Assembly: GCF_000421585.1 (NCBI RefSeq)
Contig: NZ_ATXH01000017.1
Coordinates: forward strand, 1 to 52,919
Direction of reading: 5' to 3'
Source of the DNA: Thermodesulfatator atlanticus DSM 21156
GTDB taxonomy: Bacteria > Desulfobacterota > Thermodesulfobacteria > Thermodesulfobacteriales > Thermodesulfatatoraceae
DNA: 52,919 bases
Shown here: in pieces, positions 1 through 6,920 of the stretch
How positions within the stretch are numbered: the first letter of the stretch is position 1
Layout: every line of letters begins with the position of its first letter
Made by a program: the position numbers and the translations under genes
Notes under the pieces: generated by a model
The model's input: only the letters and a program-made list of their open reading frames with translations
Database searches by the model: none
Told to the model about the DNA's origin: nothing

Positions 1-222
1 CAGGGCCGCCTTGACATGGCGGTGCTTTTTGAGGGCAGGTGTTATCTTTTCGAATTCAAGGTAGTGGATGATAAACCTGAGGGCAACGCGCTTAAGCAGC
101 TAAAAGAGAAGCGCTACTTTGAGAAGTATCAGGGAAAGTGCGAGAAGATCTGGCTCATCGGGGTTGAGTTCAGCAAGCGGGAGCGGAACATTGTTTCTTT
201 TGAGGTGGAAGAGATTTCCTGA
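1..222 (+). CDS. AAA-ATPase-like/PD-(D/E)XK nuclease family protein, C-terminal fragment (runs off left edge)
   Basis: The frame is open from base 1, so only the last 73 residues are present. They closely match the C-terminus of the complete protein at 24162-25718 (both have GRLDMAV, then FEGRCYLFEFKVV, then [14 protein letters not shown], then GVEFSKRERN). In that family an N-terminal AAA-like ATPase domain is followed by a PD-(D/E)XK nuclease-like fold. The Asp of RLDMAV and the E-x-K of FEFK are the expected nuclease motif residues and both are intact here. Cellular role is unknown. The fragment lies on the opposite strand to its paralogue, so the two form an inverted pair about 24 kb apart. 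The family assignment rests on the paralogue, because the ATPase domain of this copy is outside the window. Confidence 0.8.
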   Translation, partial: QGRLDMAVLFEGRCYLFEFKVVDDKPEGNALKQLKEKRYFEKYQGKCEKIWLIGVEFSKRERNIVSFEVEEIS

Positions 223-354
223 GATCGCCAGAGCTGACTTCGCCCTCCTCCCACACCCCGACCTGTCACCTCTTTCTCTTTCCGTGACACTTTCCTCAAT
301 AGGAAGGAGTCTCGTTTGATTGGCAAGAAGAAAACTCGGGTTTATCCTTAGGCT

Positions 355-1797
355 ATGCTAAACTTCATACCCAAAGAAATAACCAGCATTCTTAAAATTT
401 TGACTCCGCTTGAAGTATATGTGGCCGGAGGGCCTATTAGAGATGCACTCCTTGGCCGTAACTTTAAAGACATCGACCTTACCGTGCCCCAAGGGGCCAA
501 AGAAATTGCCTTTGACGTGGCTCAAAAATACGGCGATGCCTTTATCCCCCTTGATGAAGAAGAAGGCGTTTACCGCGTGGCGATAAAGGGCTTTTTCCTC
601 GATTTTTCTTCCTTTCGCAAAGGCACAAAAACCATCGAAAAAGACCTTCTTTTGAGGGATTTCACCATTAACGCCATGGCTGTACCCCTTAGGGACTTTC
701 TGGAAACTTCACCTGCAAATTGGCCTATTATTGATCCCGCAGAAGGCCAAAAGGATCTTTCACGGAGGGTTGTTCGAGCCCTTGGCCGCGCAAACTTTTG
801 CGACGATCCTTTGCGCATGTTGCGAGGCTATAGGCTTGCGGCAGAGCTTGGCTTTGAACTTGAGGCAGAAACAAGAGGCCTTGTGCGCGAGCTTCACCCG
901 ACCCTAGCTGACGTTTCTCCCGAGCGCGTAAGCACTGAACTTTTGGCGCTTTTTTCGCACCAAGCAGGGGCAATTGTCTCTCTCATGGCTGAAGACGAAA
1001 TACTGTTTACCATATTCCCCGAGCTTTTAGCAGCCAAAGGCGTGGCCCAGCCTTCTTTTCACCATTTAGACGTATTTGGGCATTTGCTGCTTACCCTAAA
1101 GAGCGCTGATGCGGTGATCAAAGAGCCTGAGCGTTTTTTTGGCCCTCAGGCTTTAGCAGAAAGGGTCTTTGAGGGGATTTTAGCCGACCAGAAAAAACAG
1201 GCTGCGGTGCGGCTGGCCGCCCTTTTTCACGACATCGGCAAGCCCCATACCTTTGCCATCCGCCACCGCATTACTTTTTACGAACACGACCGGGTAGGAG
1301 AAGAGATCTTCTGGCAAATTGGCCGGCGCCTGAGATTTGCCAGAAAGTTTATCAAAGATGTGGCAAGCCTTATCAAGCACCACATGCGCCCCTTTCACTT
1401 GTTAAGAGAATACAGGGCCGGTCGTCTTTCCAAGCGGGCTATGCGTCGCCTTTTAAAAGATGTCCCGGATTACCGGGCACTTTTTATGGTAGCCATGGCC
1501 GACAGTCTGGCCTCTGCTGGACCAGATAAAGAAGAAGGCCTTGAAGACCTTTTGGCCTCGCTATTTTGGGAAATATACGCCTTTGAACAGGAAATATTTG
1601 CCAAACAAGAACAAGAAAGACTGGTTACTGGGCGGGACTTAATCGAAATCTTTGGGCTTGAGCCCGGACCACTTTTCAAAGAGCTACTTGAGGCGGTGGA
1701 AGAGGCCCGCGCTGAAGGGCAAATCAAGACCCGCGATGAGGCCCTTTCCTTCCTTACCCACCTGATCAAAGAAAGGTACGGTTTACACGGTACGTAA
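355..1797 (+). CDS. CCA-adding enzyme / poly(A) polymerase family protein with HD domain
   Basis: Class II nucleotidyltransferase that adds or repairs the 3' CCA of tRNAs, or a poly(A)-polymerase relative. Seen: the polymerase-beta head with GGPIRD near residue 25 and DIDL near residue 39 (metal-binding Asp pair), the RDFTINAMA motif near residue 100, the RNA-binding stretch ending DDPLRMLRGYRLAAELGF near residue 150-165, and an HD phosphohydrolase motif (LFHDIGKP) near residue 290. At 480 aa it is the length of HD-containing bacterial CCA enzymes. The two minus-strand tRNAs nearby encode their own CCA, which fits a repair role. The chosen ATG has only a weak ribosome site. A strong GGAAGGAG lies about 50 bases upstream in front of an in-frame TTG that ends at a TAG just before this ATG. 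CCA addition versus poly(A) synthesis cannot be separated from sequence. Confidence 0.9.
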   Translation: MLNFIPKEITSILKILTPLEVYVAGGPIRDALLGRNFKDIDLTVPQGAKEIAFDVAQKYGDAFIPLDEEEGVYRVAIKGFFLDFSSFRKGTKTIEKDLLLRDFTINAMAVPLRDFLETSPANWPIIDPAEGQKDLSRRVVRALGRANFCDDPLRMLRGYRLAAELGFELEAETRGLVRELHPTLADVSPERVSTELLALFSHQAGAIVSLMAEDEILFTIFPELLAAKGVAQPSFHHLDVFGHLLLTLKSADAVIKEPERFFGPQALAERVFEGILADQKKQAAVRLAALFHDIGKPHTFAIRHRITFYEHDRVGEEIFWQIGRRLRFARKFIKDVASLIKHHMRPFHLLREYRAGRLSKRAMRRLLKDVPDYRALFMVAMADSLASAGPDKEEGLEDLLASLFWEIYAFEQEIFAKQEQERLVTGRDLIEIFGLEPGPLFKELLEAVEEARAEGQIKTRDEALSFLTHLIKERYGLHGT

Positions 1798-1830
1798 TCC
1801 TCGAGGTCTGTTATAAGATCCATCTATCAC

Positions 1831-1880
1831 CTCTGGATTCTTCAGTCGCCTTCGCTCCTCCAGGATGACGGTGGCGAGGC
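1831..1880. repeat. Fragment of a TCATCC-type dispersed intergenic repeat
   Basis: Just after the CCA enzyme. On the minus strand it reads CCGTCATCCTGGAGGAGCGA and continues with AGGCGACTGAAGAATCC, the general form of the widespread GTCAT...GAGGAGCGAAGCGA...GAATC intergenic repeats. It resembles the larger repeats at 15426, 46667 and 52452 in style but is too short and divergent to join to them with confidence. Confidence 0.4.
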
Positions 1881-1924
1881 AAGCAAAAATTACCGCAGCA
1901 ATTCATAAGACTGCTTTTGCATTC

Positions 1925-2033
1925 CAAAAAATTTTCCACTTAATGACCTTACAACCTTCGGAATGTGAAAAATTTTTCCCACAAATATCGAATATAAATG
2001 GAAAAATTTTTCCTACAGAGAAAAATTTTTCAC
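1925..2033. promoter_or_regulatory. Array of four AAAAATTTTT palindromes (candidate enhancer sites)
   Basis: Four copies of an A5T5 palindrome with short G/C-rich arms are centred near 1931, 1972, 2006 and 2025. The second reads GTGAAAAATTTTTCCCAC, the third GGAAAAATTTTTCC, and the fourth GAGAAAAATTTTTCAC. They sit roughly 110-200 bases upstream of the start expected from the sigma-54 promoter at 2108, the usual place for activator binding to sigma-54 promoters. None is followed by an end-of-gene T-run pattern that would make it an obvious terminator. The activator is not identified; PrsR is a natural candidate because PrsK/PrsR regulates PEP-CTERM genes in other bacteria. Confidence 0.55.
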
Positions 2034-2107
2034 TGCCTAGTTTGAAATTTAATATAAAAAGACCCGAACTTTCTTTAAAAATAAAGCTGATTTTGCTTAA
2101 AAAGAAT

Positions 2108-2123
2108 TGGCACTTTTTTTGCT
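2108..2123 (+). promoter_or_regulatory. Sigma-54 (-24/-12) promoter for the PEP-CTERM gene
   Basis: The sequence TTGGCACTTTTTTTGCTT matches the sigma-54 consensus TGGCACG-N4-TTGCW except for T in place of the seventh-position G. The GG and GC elements are exactly 12 bases apart. Transcription would start near 2134, about 36 bases before the ATG at 2170, leaving room for the ribosome site GGAGG at 2159-2163. Inferred from sequence only. Confidence 0.7.
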
Positions 2124-2169
2124 TAACCATAAAAGTAGCAAAAATTTGATATCAAAACGGAGGATTCAA

Positions 2170-3072
2170 ATGAGGTACAAAATTTTAGTTTTGGCTCTAT
2201 TTTTGGGATTGATCTTGGTTGGACCTAAAGTAAATGCCCAGATGTTTCATGACCTCAACGCCTTAGGAATTTCTGGTAGCGATGACGGAATAACAGGCAT
2301 TTACGACCAATGGGGAATTTATGCCCGATCCATCATAAACATTGACTTGGGAGCTGATGGACAATTTTCTTCAGGCGATGTCTTTACAATTAACGGTCTG
2401 TTTAAATCAGGAACCCTGATAGATTTTACTGGAGGAGCTATCGGAGACGACGAGGGACTTAACTCAAAATACGAAATAACTGGTGTCTGGAATAACCTCA
2501 CCGGAGAAATTACTTATGTTTCCCCTGCCATTTCCTTCCCTGGTGCAACCGATGATTGGTACTTAGCTACTTTTTCTTACGATCCTGGTACCAGGTTTAC
2601 CGTTTACGTGGATGATACCCCTGACTTTGACTCATCTTATGACAGTAATGCGGCAACTTTTACCAATTTAGCCTCTGCGAGTGATGGGATCCCAATCCTT
2701 GATATAGAAACAACTGGCGGATCGGGAAGCATTATCCTGGTTGATTACGGTAGGGATGGAACCATTGACACTATGCAAAATGGATCTTTGACCTTGAATG
2801 GCAAAATCGTCAAAGTATATGAAGAAAATTTCATGTTCATTTATGGCAAAGACTTCTATGATCTTTGGCAGGCAGGCAAGAACATTTTCGCCACGCTGGA
2901 TGGCAACTTGGACAACTTTGAAAAAATAGGCGATCCCTCTGCTAACTATTGGAAGTCAGACACCAACGGAAGCGTAGATTTTACCGTTCCAGAACCAGCA
3001 ACTATTGTTCTCATGGGAAGCGCCCTTTTGGGAATTGGTTCCATACTTAGAAGAAAGACCAAGAAGAATTAG
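2170..3072 (+). CDS. PEP-CTERM sorting domain protein, exported
   Basis: A 300-residue exported protein of unknown function. The N-terminus is a clear signal peptide (MRYK, then a hydrophobic run to about residue 20, cleavage near VNA-Q). The C-terminus is a textbook PEP-CTERM tail: VPEPAT, a hydrophobic helix, then a basic end with RRK. In the known system an exosortase recognises this tail and the protein is processed at the cell surface, usually linked to exopolysaccharide. The body is rich in Asp, Gly, Thr and Ser and has beta-strand-like repeats, with no domain I recognise. I start at 2170 because of GGAGG and the signal peptide; an upstream TTG in frame would place the promoter inside the gene. 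No exosortase is in the window. A terminator follows at 3093. Confidence 0.88.
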   Translation: MRYKILVLALFLGLILVGPKVNAQMFHDLNALGISGSDDGITGIYDQWGIYARSIINIDLGADGQFSSGDVFTINGLFKSGTLIDFTGGAIGDDEGLNSKYEITGVWNNLTGEITYVSPAISFPGATDDWYLATFSYDPGTRFTVYVDDTPDFDSSYDSNAATFTNLASASDGIPILDIETTGGSGSIILVDYGRDGTIDTMQNGSLTLNGKIVKVYEENFMFIYGKDFYDLWQAGKNIFATLDGNLDNFEKIGDPSANYWKSDTNGSVDFTVPEPATIVLMGSALLGIGSILRRKTKKN

Positions 3073-3092
3073 TCCACAGAAAAACCGCCAAA

Positions 3093-3130
3093 AAAGCGGG
3101 CCTTTTTGAAAGAAAGGCTCGCTTTTTATT
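3093..3130 (+). terminator. Rho-independent terminator of the PEP-CTERM gene
   Basis: An 11-bp stem (AGCGGGCCTTT paired with AAAGGCTCGCT, one G-T wobble) with a short A/T loop, followed by a T-rich run (TTTTTATTTT). It lies about 25 bases after the stop codon. Confidence 0.85.
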
Positions 3131-3140
3131 TTCTCCGAAT

Positions 3141-3227
3141 TGGTGCGGGAGGGGGGACTTGAACCCCCACGGGCTTACGCCCACTGGATCCTGAATCCAG
3201 CGCGTCTACCAGTTCCGCCACTCCCGC
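3141..3227 (-). tRNA. tRNA-Leu(CAG)
   Basis: Read on the minus strand: 5' acceptor GCGGGAG pairs with CTCCCGC, the anticodon stem-loop is CTGGA-TTCAGGA-TCCAG (anticodon CAG), there is a long variable arm (TGGGCGTAAGCCCG) typical of a class II tRNA, the T-loop is TTCAAGT, and the discriminator A is followed by an encoded CCA. Confidence 0.95.
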
Positions 3228-3231
3228 GGCG

Positions 3232-3308
<77 letters not shown>

Positions 3309-3344
3309 TGCTAACCAAAGATTTTAAACCCAGGGGCTTTCATG

Positions 3345-3866
3345 TCAACTTGCCTCGTCTTCAAGCTGCCGCTGGGCATAGCGCTTTTGAATATGCGGGA
3401 TTAGGCCTCCGTCTTTTAAAAGCTCGCGCATAAAAGGTGGAATGGGCTGGCATTTATAAGTCTTTCCCGTAGTCAGGTCTTTGATAATGCCGGTGTCAGG
3501 ATCAACCTCCACCTCGTGGCCTTCTTCAATCTCTTGTGCTGCCTCAGGCGCCTCAAGAATCAAAAGCCCGGTGTTAAAGGCGTTGCGATAGAAAATGCGC
3601 GCAAAGCTTTCGGCAATAACGCAACCAACACCTGCGGCCTTTATGGCAATAGGGGCATGCTCTCGCGATGAGCCACAGCCAAAGTTTTTTCCGGCCACAA
3701 TTACATCGCTAGGCCTTACTTCTTTAGCAAACTCAGGCCTTGCGTCTTCCATACAATGTTTGGCTAGTTCTTCGGGATCTGAAGTATTTAAATAACGCGC
3801 GGGGATAATGACGTCGGTGTCTATGTCGTTACCAAATTTCCACACGCGTCCTTTTATTTTTGCCAT
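3345..3866 (-). CDS. leuD: 3-isopropylmalate dehydratase small subunit
   Basis: Swivel subunit of isopropylmalate isomerase, which converts 2- to 3-isopropylmalate in leucine synthesis. Seen: the N-terminal [17 protein letters not shown] motif, the [14 protein letters not shown] loop, and [14 protein letters not shown]. At 173 aa it has the length of the short thermophile/archaeal type rather than the roughly 200-aa enterobacterial type. A GGAGG lies before the ATG. It is 17 bases after leuC and shares its transcript. The related homoaconitase small subunit cannot be wholly excluded, but leucine synthesis is the simpler reading. Confidence 0.92.
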   Translation of the reverse strand: MAKIKGRVWKFGNDIDTDVIIPARYLNTSDPEELAKHCMEDARPEFAKEVRPSDVIVAGKNFGCGSSREHAPIAIKAAGVGCVIAESFARIFYRNAFNTGLLILEAPEAAQEIEEGHEVEVDPDTGIIKDLTTGKTYKCQPIPPFMRELLKDGGLIPHIQKRYAQRQLEDEAS

Positions 3867-3883
3867 TTTTTTACCTCCGTAAA

Positions 3884-5155
3884 TTAGAGTCCCAACTCCT
3901 CTGGGCTTGCAATACGACCGAGCACTGCTGAGGCTGCCGCCACCGCAGGGCTTGCGAGATATACTTCGCTTTCAGGATGCCCCATACGCCCTAAGAAGTT
4001 ACGATTGGTCGTAGAAACCGCTCTCTCTCCTTTAGCAAGGATACCCATGTGTCCACCGAGACAAGGCCCACAAGTGGGAGGACTCACAATAGCACCTGCT
4101 TCCACAAAAACATCGATGTATTTTTTCTTAAGGGCTTCGCGGTAAACCCTGGGGCTCCCTGGAATAATAATGGCCCGCACGTTGGGATTTACTTTACGGC
4201 CAGCAAGTATTTTGGCAGCCACTGCCAGGTCTTCAATGCGCCCATTGGTGCACGAACCAATCACCACCTGATCGATATCGATATGACCTACTTCGCTGAT
4301 AGGCTTGGTGTTAGAAGGAAGGTGAGGGAAAGCCACCTGGGGTTCAATTTTTTCACAATCATATTCCCGAACCTCTAGGTATTCTGCCTTGCGGTCAGGG
4401 CGAAAAACCAAAGGCTCTCGCGTGCTGTGTTTCCTCACGTAGGCAAGGGTCTTTTTGTCAGGCACAATGAGGCCTACTTTTCCTCCGGCCTCAATAGCCA
4501 TGTTTGCCATGGTAAATCTTTCTGCCATGGAAAGACGTTTTATCACCTCACCGCTAAATTCCATGGCCTTATAAAGGGCGCCATCAACACCTATGTCGCC
4601 GATGGTATAGAGGATCAGATCTTTTCCGGTAACCCAGGGGCGCAGCTTACCCCGGTAAACAAACTTTATAGTCTCAGGGACTCGAAACCAGGTTCTGCCG
4701 GTAATCCAGGCTGCAGCAATATCTGTAGAACCCATCCCAGTAGCAAAGGCCCCCAGGGCACCGTAGGTGCAAGTGTGGCTATCAGCTCCAATTACAATGT
4801 CCCCTGAAACCACCAGGCCAAGTTCAGGTAAAAGCACGTGTTCAATGCCGCAACTTCCGCCTTCAAAGTAGTTTTCAATGCCCTGTTCACGGGCAAATTC
4901 CCGGCAAAAACGGACTTGTTCGGCACTTTGAATGTCTTTATTCGGGGTAAAGTGATCCATAACCAGGACGATCTTCTTACGATCAAAAACCTTGGGGGCA
5001 CCTGCCTCGCGGAAGATTTTGATAGCAATGGGTGCGGTGATGTCGTTAGCAAGGACAAGATCCACCGGGGCGTCTATCAATTGCCCAGGCTCAACTACAG
5101 GAAGACCAGCCTTGTGCGCCAGTATTTTTTCCGCAAGGGTCATTGGCCTTTTCAT
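3884..5155 (-). CDS. leuC: 3-isopropylmalate dehydratase large subunit
   Basis: Catalytic aconitase-fold subunit of isopropylmalate isomerase, carrying the [4Fe-4S] cluster. Cluster motifs are visible: [11 protein letters not shown] and [12 protein letters not shown], and the substrate motif [19 protein letters not shown]. At 423 aa it belongs to the shorter LeuC/HacA type common in thermophiles and archaea. I start at the ATG at 5155 ([12 protein letters not shown]) because AAGGAGGG lies just upstream, in place of an in-frame start 19 codons earlier. It is first in a two-gene unit with leuD. No other leu gene is in the window. Confidence 0.92.
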   Translation of the reverse strand: MKRPMTLAEKILAHKAGLPVVEPGQLIDAPVDLVLANDITAPIAIKIFREAGAPKVFDRKKIVLVMDHFTPNKDIQSAEQVRFCREFAREQGIENYFEGGSCGIEHVLLPELGLVVSGDIVIGADSHTCTYGALGAFATGMGSTDIAAAWITGRTWFRVPETIKFVYRGKLRPWVTGKDLILYTIGDIGVDGALYKAMEFSGEVIKRLSMAERFTMANMAIEAGGKVGLIVPDKKTLAYVRKHSTREPLVFRPDRKAEYLEVREYDCEKIEPQVAFPHLPSNTKPISEVGHIDIDQVVIGSCTNGRIEDLAVAAKILAGRKVNPNVRAIIIPGSPRVYREALKKKYIDVFVEAGAIVSPPTCGPCLGGHMGILAKGERAVSTTNRNFLGRMGHPESEVYLASPAVAAASAVLGRIASPEELGL

Positions 5156-5215
5156 GTAGCCCTCCTTAACCAAAGATGGAGCAAAATTAGCTTTAATGTA
5201 GCAATTGGGCAAGGG

Positions 5216-6127
5216 TTAAGAAAGAAATATCTTCTCAAGCACCGGCGCCCGGAATTGGCCATGATTAGTGATCTCCTGAAAGGAAACTTCGCATTCAAGT
5301 TCAGGACGAACCCAGATAGTCCCCTTAGGGAAGCCACTGCCTTTAAGGTTTTCAGGGCGTTTGCTTTCAAGTTTTTTAAGCCTGCCCAGAAGCTCGGCCG
5401 CAAGATGGGTATTTAAGCCACTGGCCACCCGCCCGCGAAAAACAAGCTCGTTTTCTTTTCTTTCAGCCACCAGCAGGCTTTTCAAGGTGCCATCAGGGCG
5501 CAAAAGATACCCCACCACCACACAGCGCCTGCGACCACGGGGCTTAAACTTCAACCAAAAATCAACACGTTTGCCAGGAACGTAGGGGCTTTCGATGTCT
5601 TTGGCCATCACCCCTTCAAAACCCATGGCCACTACTTTTTCAAAAAAAGCAACTCCCTTTTCAAGGATAAACGCTGACTCCGCCACAAAGGGACTACTGG
5701 GAAGCAATTCTTGCATTAGTTTTTTGCGTTCACGAAGGGGCCTATCAAGAAGGGGTTCTCCCCCTACGTAAAGCAGGTCAAAGACCATGTAAGTTGCGGG
5801 AAGTCTCTCAGAAAGCATCTTGATTTTTAGCGGACTTTTTACGTGTTCTCGTTCCTGAAGCAGCCTGAACTGGGGTTTTCCGTCTTTTAAAACAACGATT
5901 TCGCCGTCAAAAACCAGGCCGTCTTTTTTAATCAATTTGGGTAAATCCCAGAATTCAGGATATCGGTAAGTTATGTCGTTTAAACGGCGGTTTTGAAGCC
6001 TGATTTTCCCGTTTTCAATGAAAAAGAGGCAACGGGTACCATCCCATTTTATCTCGTAAAGAAACCGAGGCGAATCAAAAGGTGCCGAAAGCTTGGCAAG
6101 CATGGGCTTAATGTATGCCGGAAGCAT
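5216..6127 (-). CDS. ATP-dependent DNA ligase (LigD ligase-domain type) for NHEJ
   Basis: Seals DNA ends in bacterial non-homologous end joining. Seen: adenylation motif I EIKWDGTR with catalytic Lys27, motif III YMVFDLLYV, motif IV FEGVMAKD, motif V WLKFKPRG, and a C-terminal OB-fold region ending VSFQEITNHGQFRAPV. At 303 aa it is a ligase domain alone, without the polymerase or 3'-phosphoesterase domains found in full LigD. Its ATG overlaps the Ku stop codon by one base (TAATG), so translation is coupled to Ku. Polymerase and nuclease partners, if used, must be encoded elsewhere. Confidence 0.9.
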   Translation of the reverse strand: MLPAYIKPMLAKLSAPFDSPRFLYEIKWDGTRCLFFIENGKIRLQNRRLNDITYRYPEFWDLPKLIKKDGLVFDGEIVVLKDGKPQFRLLQEREHVKSPLKIKMLSERLPATYMVFDLLYVGGEPLLDRPLRERKKLMQELLPSSPFVAESAFILEKGVAFFEKVVAMGFEGVMAKDIESPYVPGKRVDFWLKFKPRGRRRCVVVGYLLRPDGTLKSLLVAERKENELVFRGRVASGLNTHLAAELLGRLKKLESKRPENLKGSGFPKGTIWVRPELECEVSFQEITNHGQFRAPVLEKIFLS

Positions 6128-6909
6128 TAAGCAGCCTTTTTCTCCGCCTTTTCAAGGCTTGCTTTAAGGGCCTCCATGAGGCTGATAACCTTGGCCTTTT
6201 CTTCAGCAGCTTTGAGTTCGAATTTCTCACCACGGGCCTTGGCCTCTACTAACTTTAATACCGCCTCGGCATAGTGATCTACCAGTTCTTCGGGCTTGAA
6301 GTGCTCAGTGAGAGAGTCTATAAGCTGGCCAGCTAGCTGTAGATAGCGTGGATCCAGCTTCTCCTCATCTATTTCCACCTTCAGGTCCTCTGCCCGGATA
6401 ACATCCTGATAAAAATGAAGGCTTGAGGCCAAAAACTTTCCCTCATAGGGCTTGATTAGCAAGGGGTACTCTCGCTGGCGGATGATGGCCTGGCCAAGGG
6501 CAGCTTTGCCCTTTTCCTGCATGGCTTTGTAAAAAATGGCAAAGGCTTCTTTGCCCCCCTCGCCTTCTGGCAAAAGATAATGGGCATCAGCATAGTAAAT
6601 CGGTGCAATTTCCCGTTCGTCAACAAAGTATTTAACCTCAATGGTGTCTGAGGTAGCAAGCTTTAGGCTTGCCAGTTCTTCGTCGGTGATTACCACGTAG
6701 TGGTCTTTGTCCAGAAAATAAGCCCGGACAATTTCGTCATCATCAAGGGTTTTATTGCAACGAGGACAAAACTTGAGATACTTGATGCGACTGCCACAAT
6801 CTTTGTGTATGAGATGAAAAGAAATAGCCCGCTTTACCACCGCCGGGTAAAGCTTAACAGGTATGGTCACTAAACCTATACGCAAAAAACCTGACCAGGT
6901 GGCCTTCAT
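6127..6909 (-). CDS. ku: Ku protein (non-homologous end joining)
   Basis: Ring-forming dimer that binds broken DNA ends and recruits the NHEJ ligase. The N-terminus WSGFLRIGLVTIPVKLYPAV is the typical Ku start. The core SSLHFYQDVIR, where many Ku proteins have (T)LHYADE(V/I)R, and the C-terminal Lys/Glu/Ala-rich tail fit bacterial Ku. A Cys-containing stretch, DCGSRIKYLKFCPRCNKTL near residues 38-56, looks like a small zinc ribbon seen in some bacterial Ku proteins. Length (260 aa) is normal. GGGAGG precedes the ATG. It begins only 12 bases after lon ends and may be transcribed with it. Confidence 0.93.
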   Translation of the reverse strand: MKATWSGFLRIGLVTIPVKLYPAVVKRAISFHLIHKDCGSRIKYLKFCPRCNKTLDDDEIVRAYFLDKDHYVVITDEELASLKLATSDTIEVKYFVDEREIAPIYYADAHYLLPEGEGGKEAFAIFYKAMQEKGKAALGQAIIRQREYPLLIKPYEGKFLASSLHFYQDVIRAEDLKVEIDEEKLDPRYLQLAGQLIDSLTEHFKPEELVDHYAEAVLKLVEAKARGEKFELKAAEEKAKVISLMEALKASLEKAEKKAA

Positions 6910-6920
6910 ACCAGCCTCCC

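Noticed and set aside
1925-2033. A5T5 palindromes as terminators of the CCA enzyme gene
   Set aside because: The stems are nearly all A-T and repeat four times; spacing before a sigma-54 promoter fits regulatory sites better.
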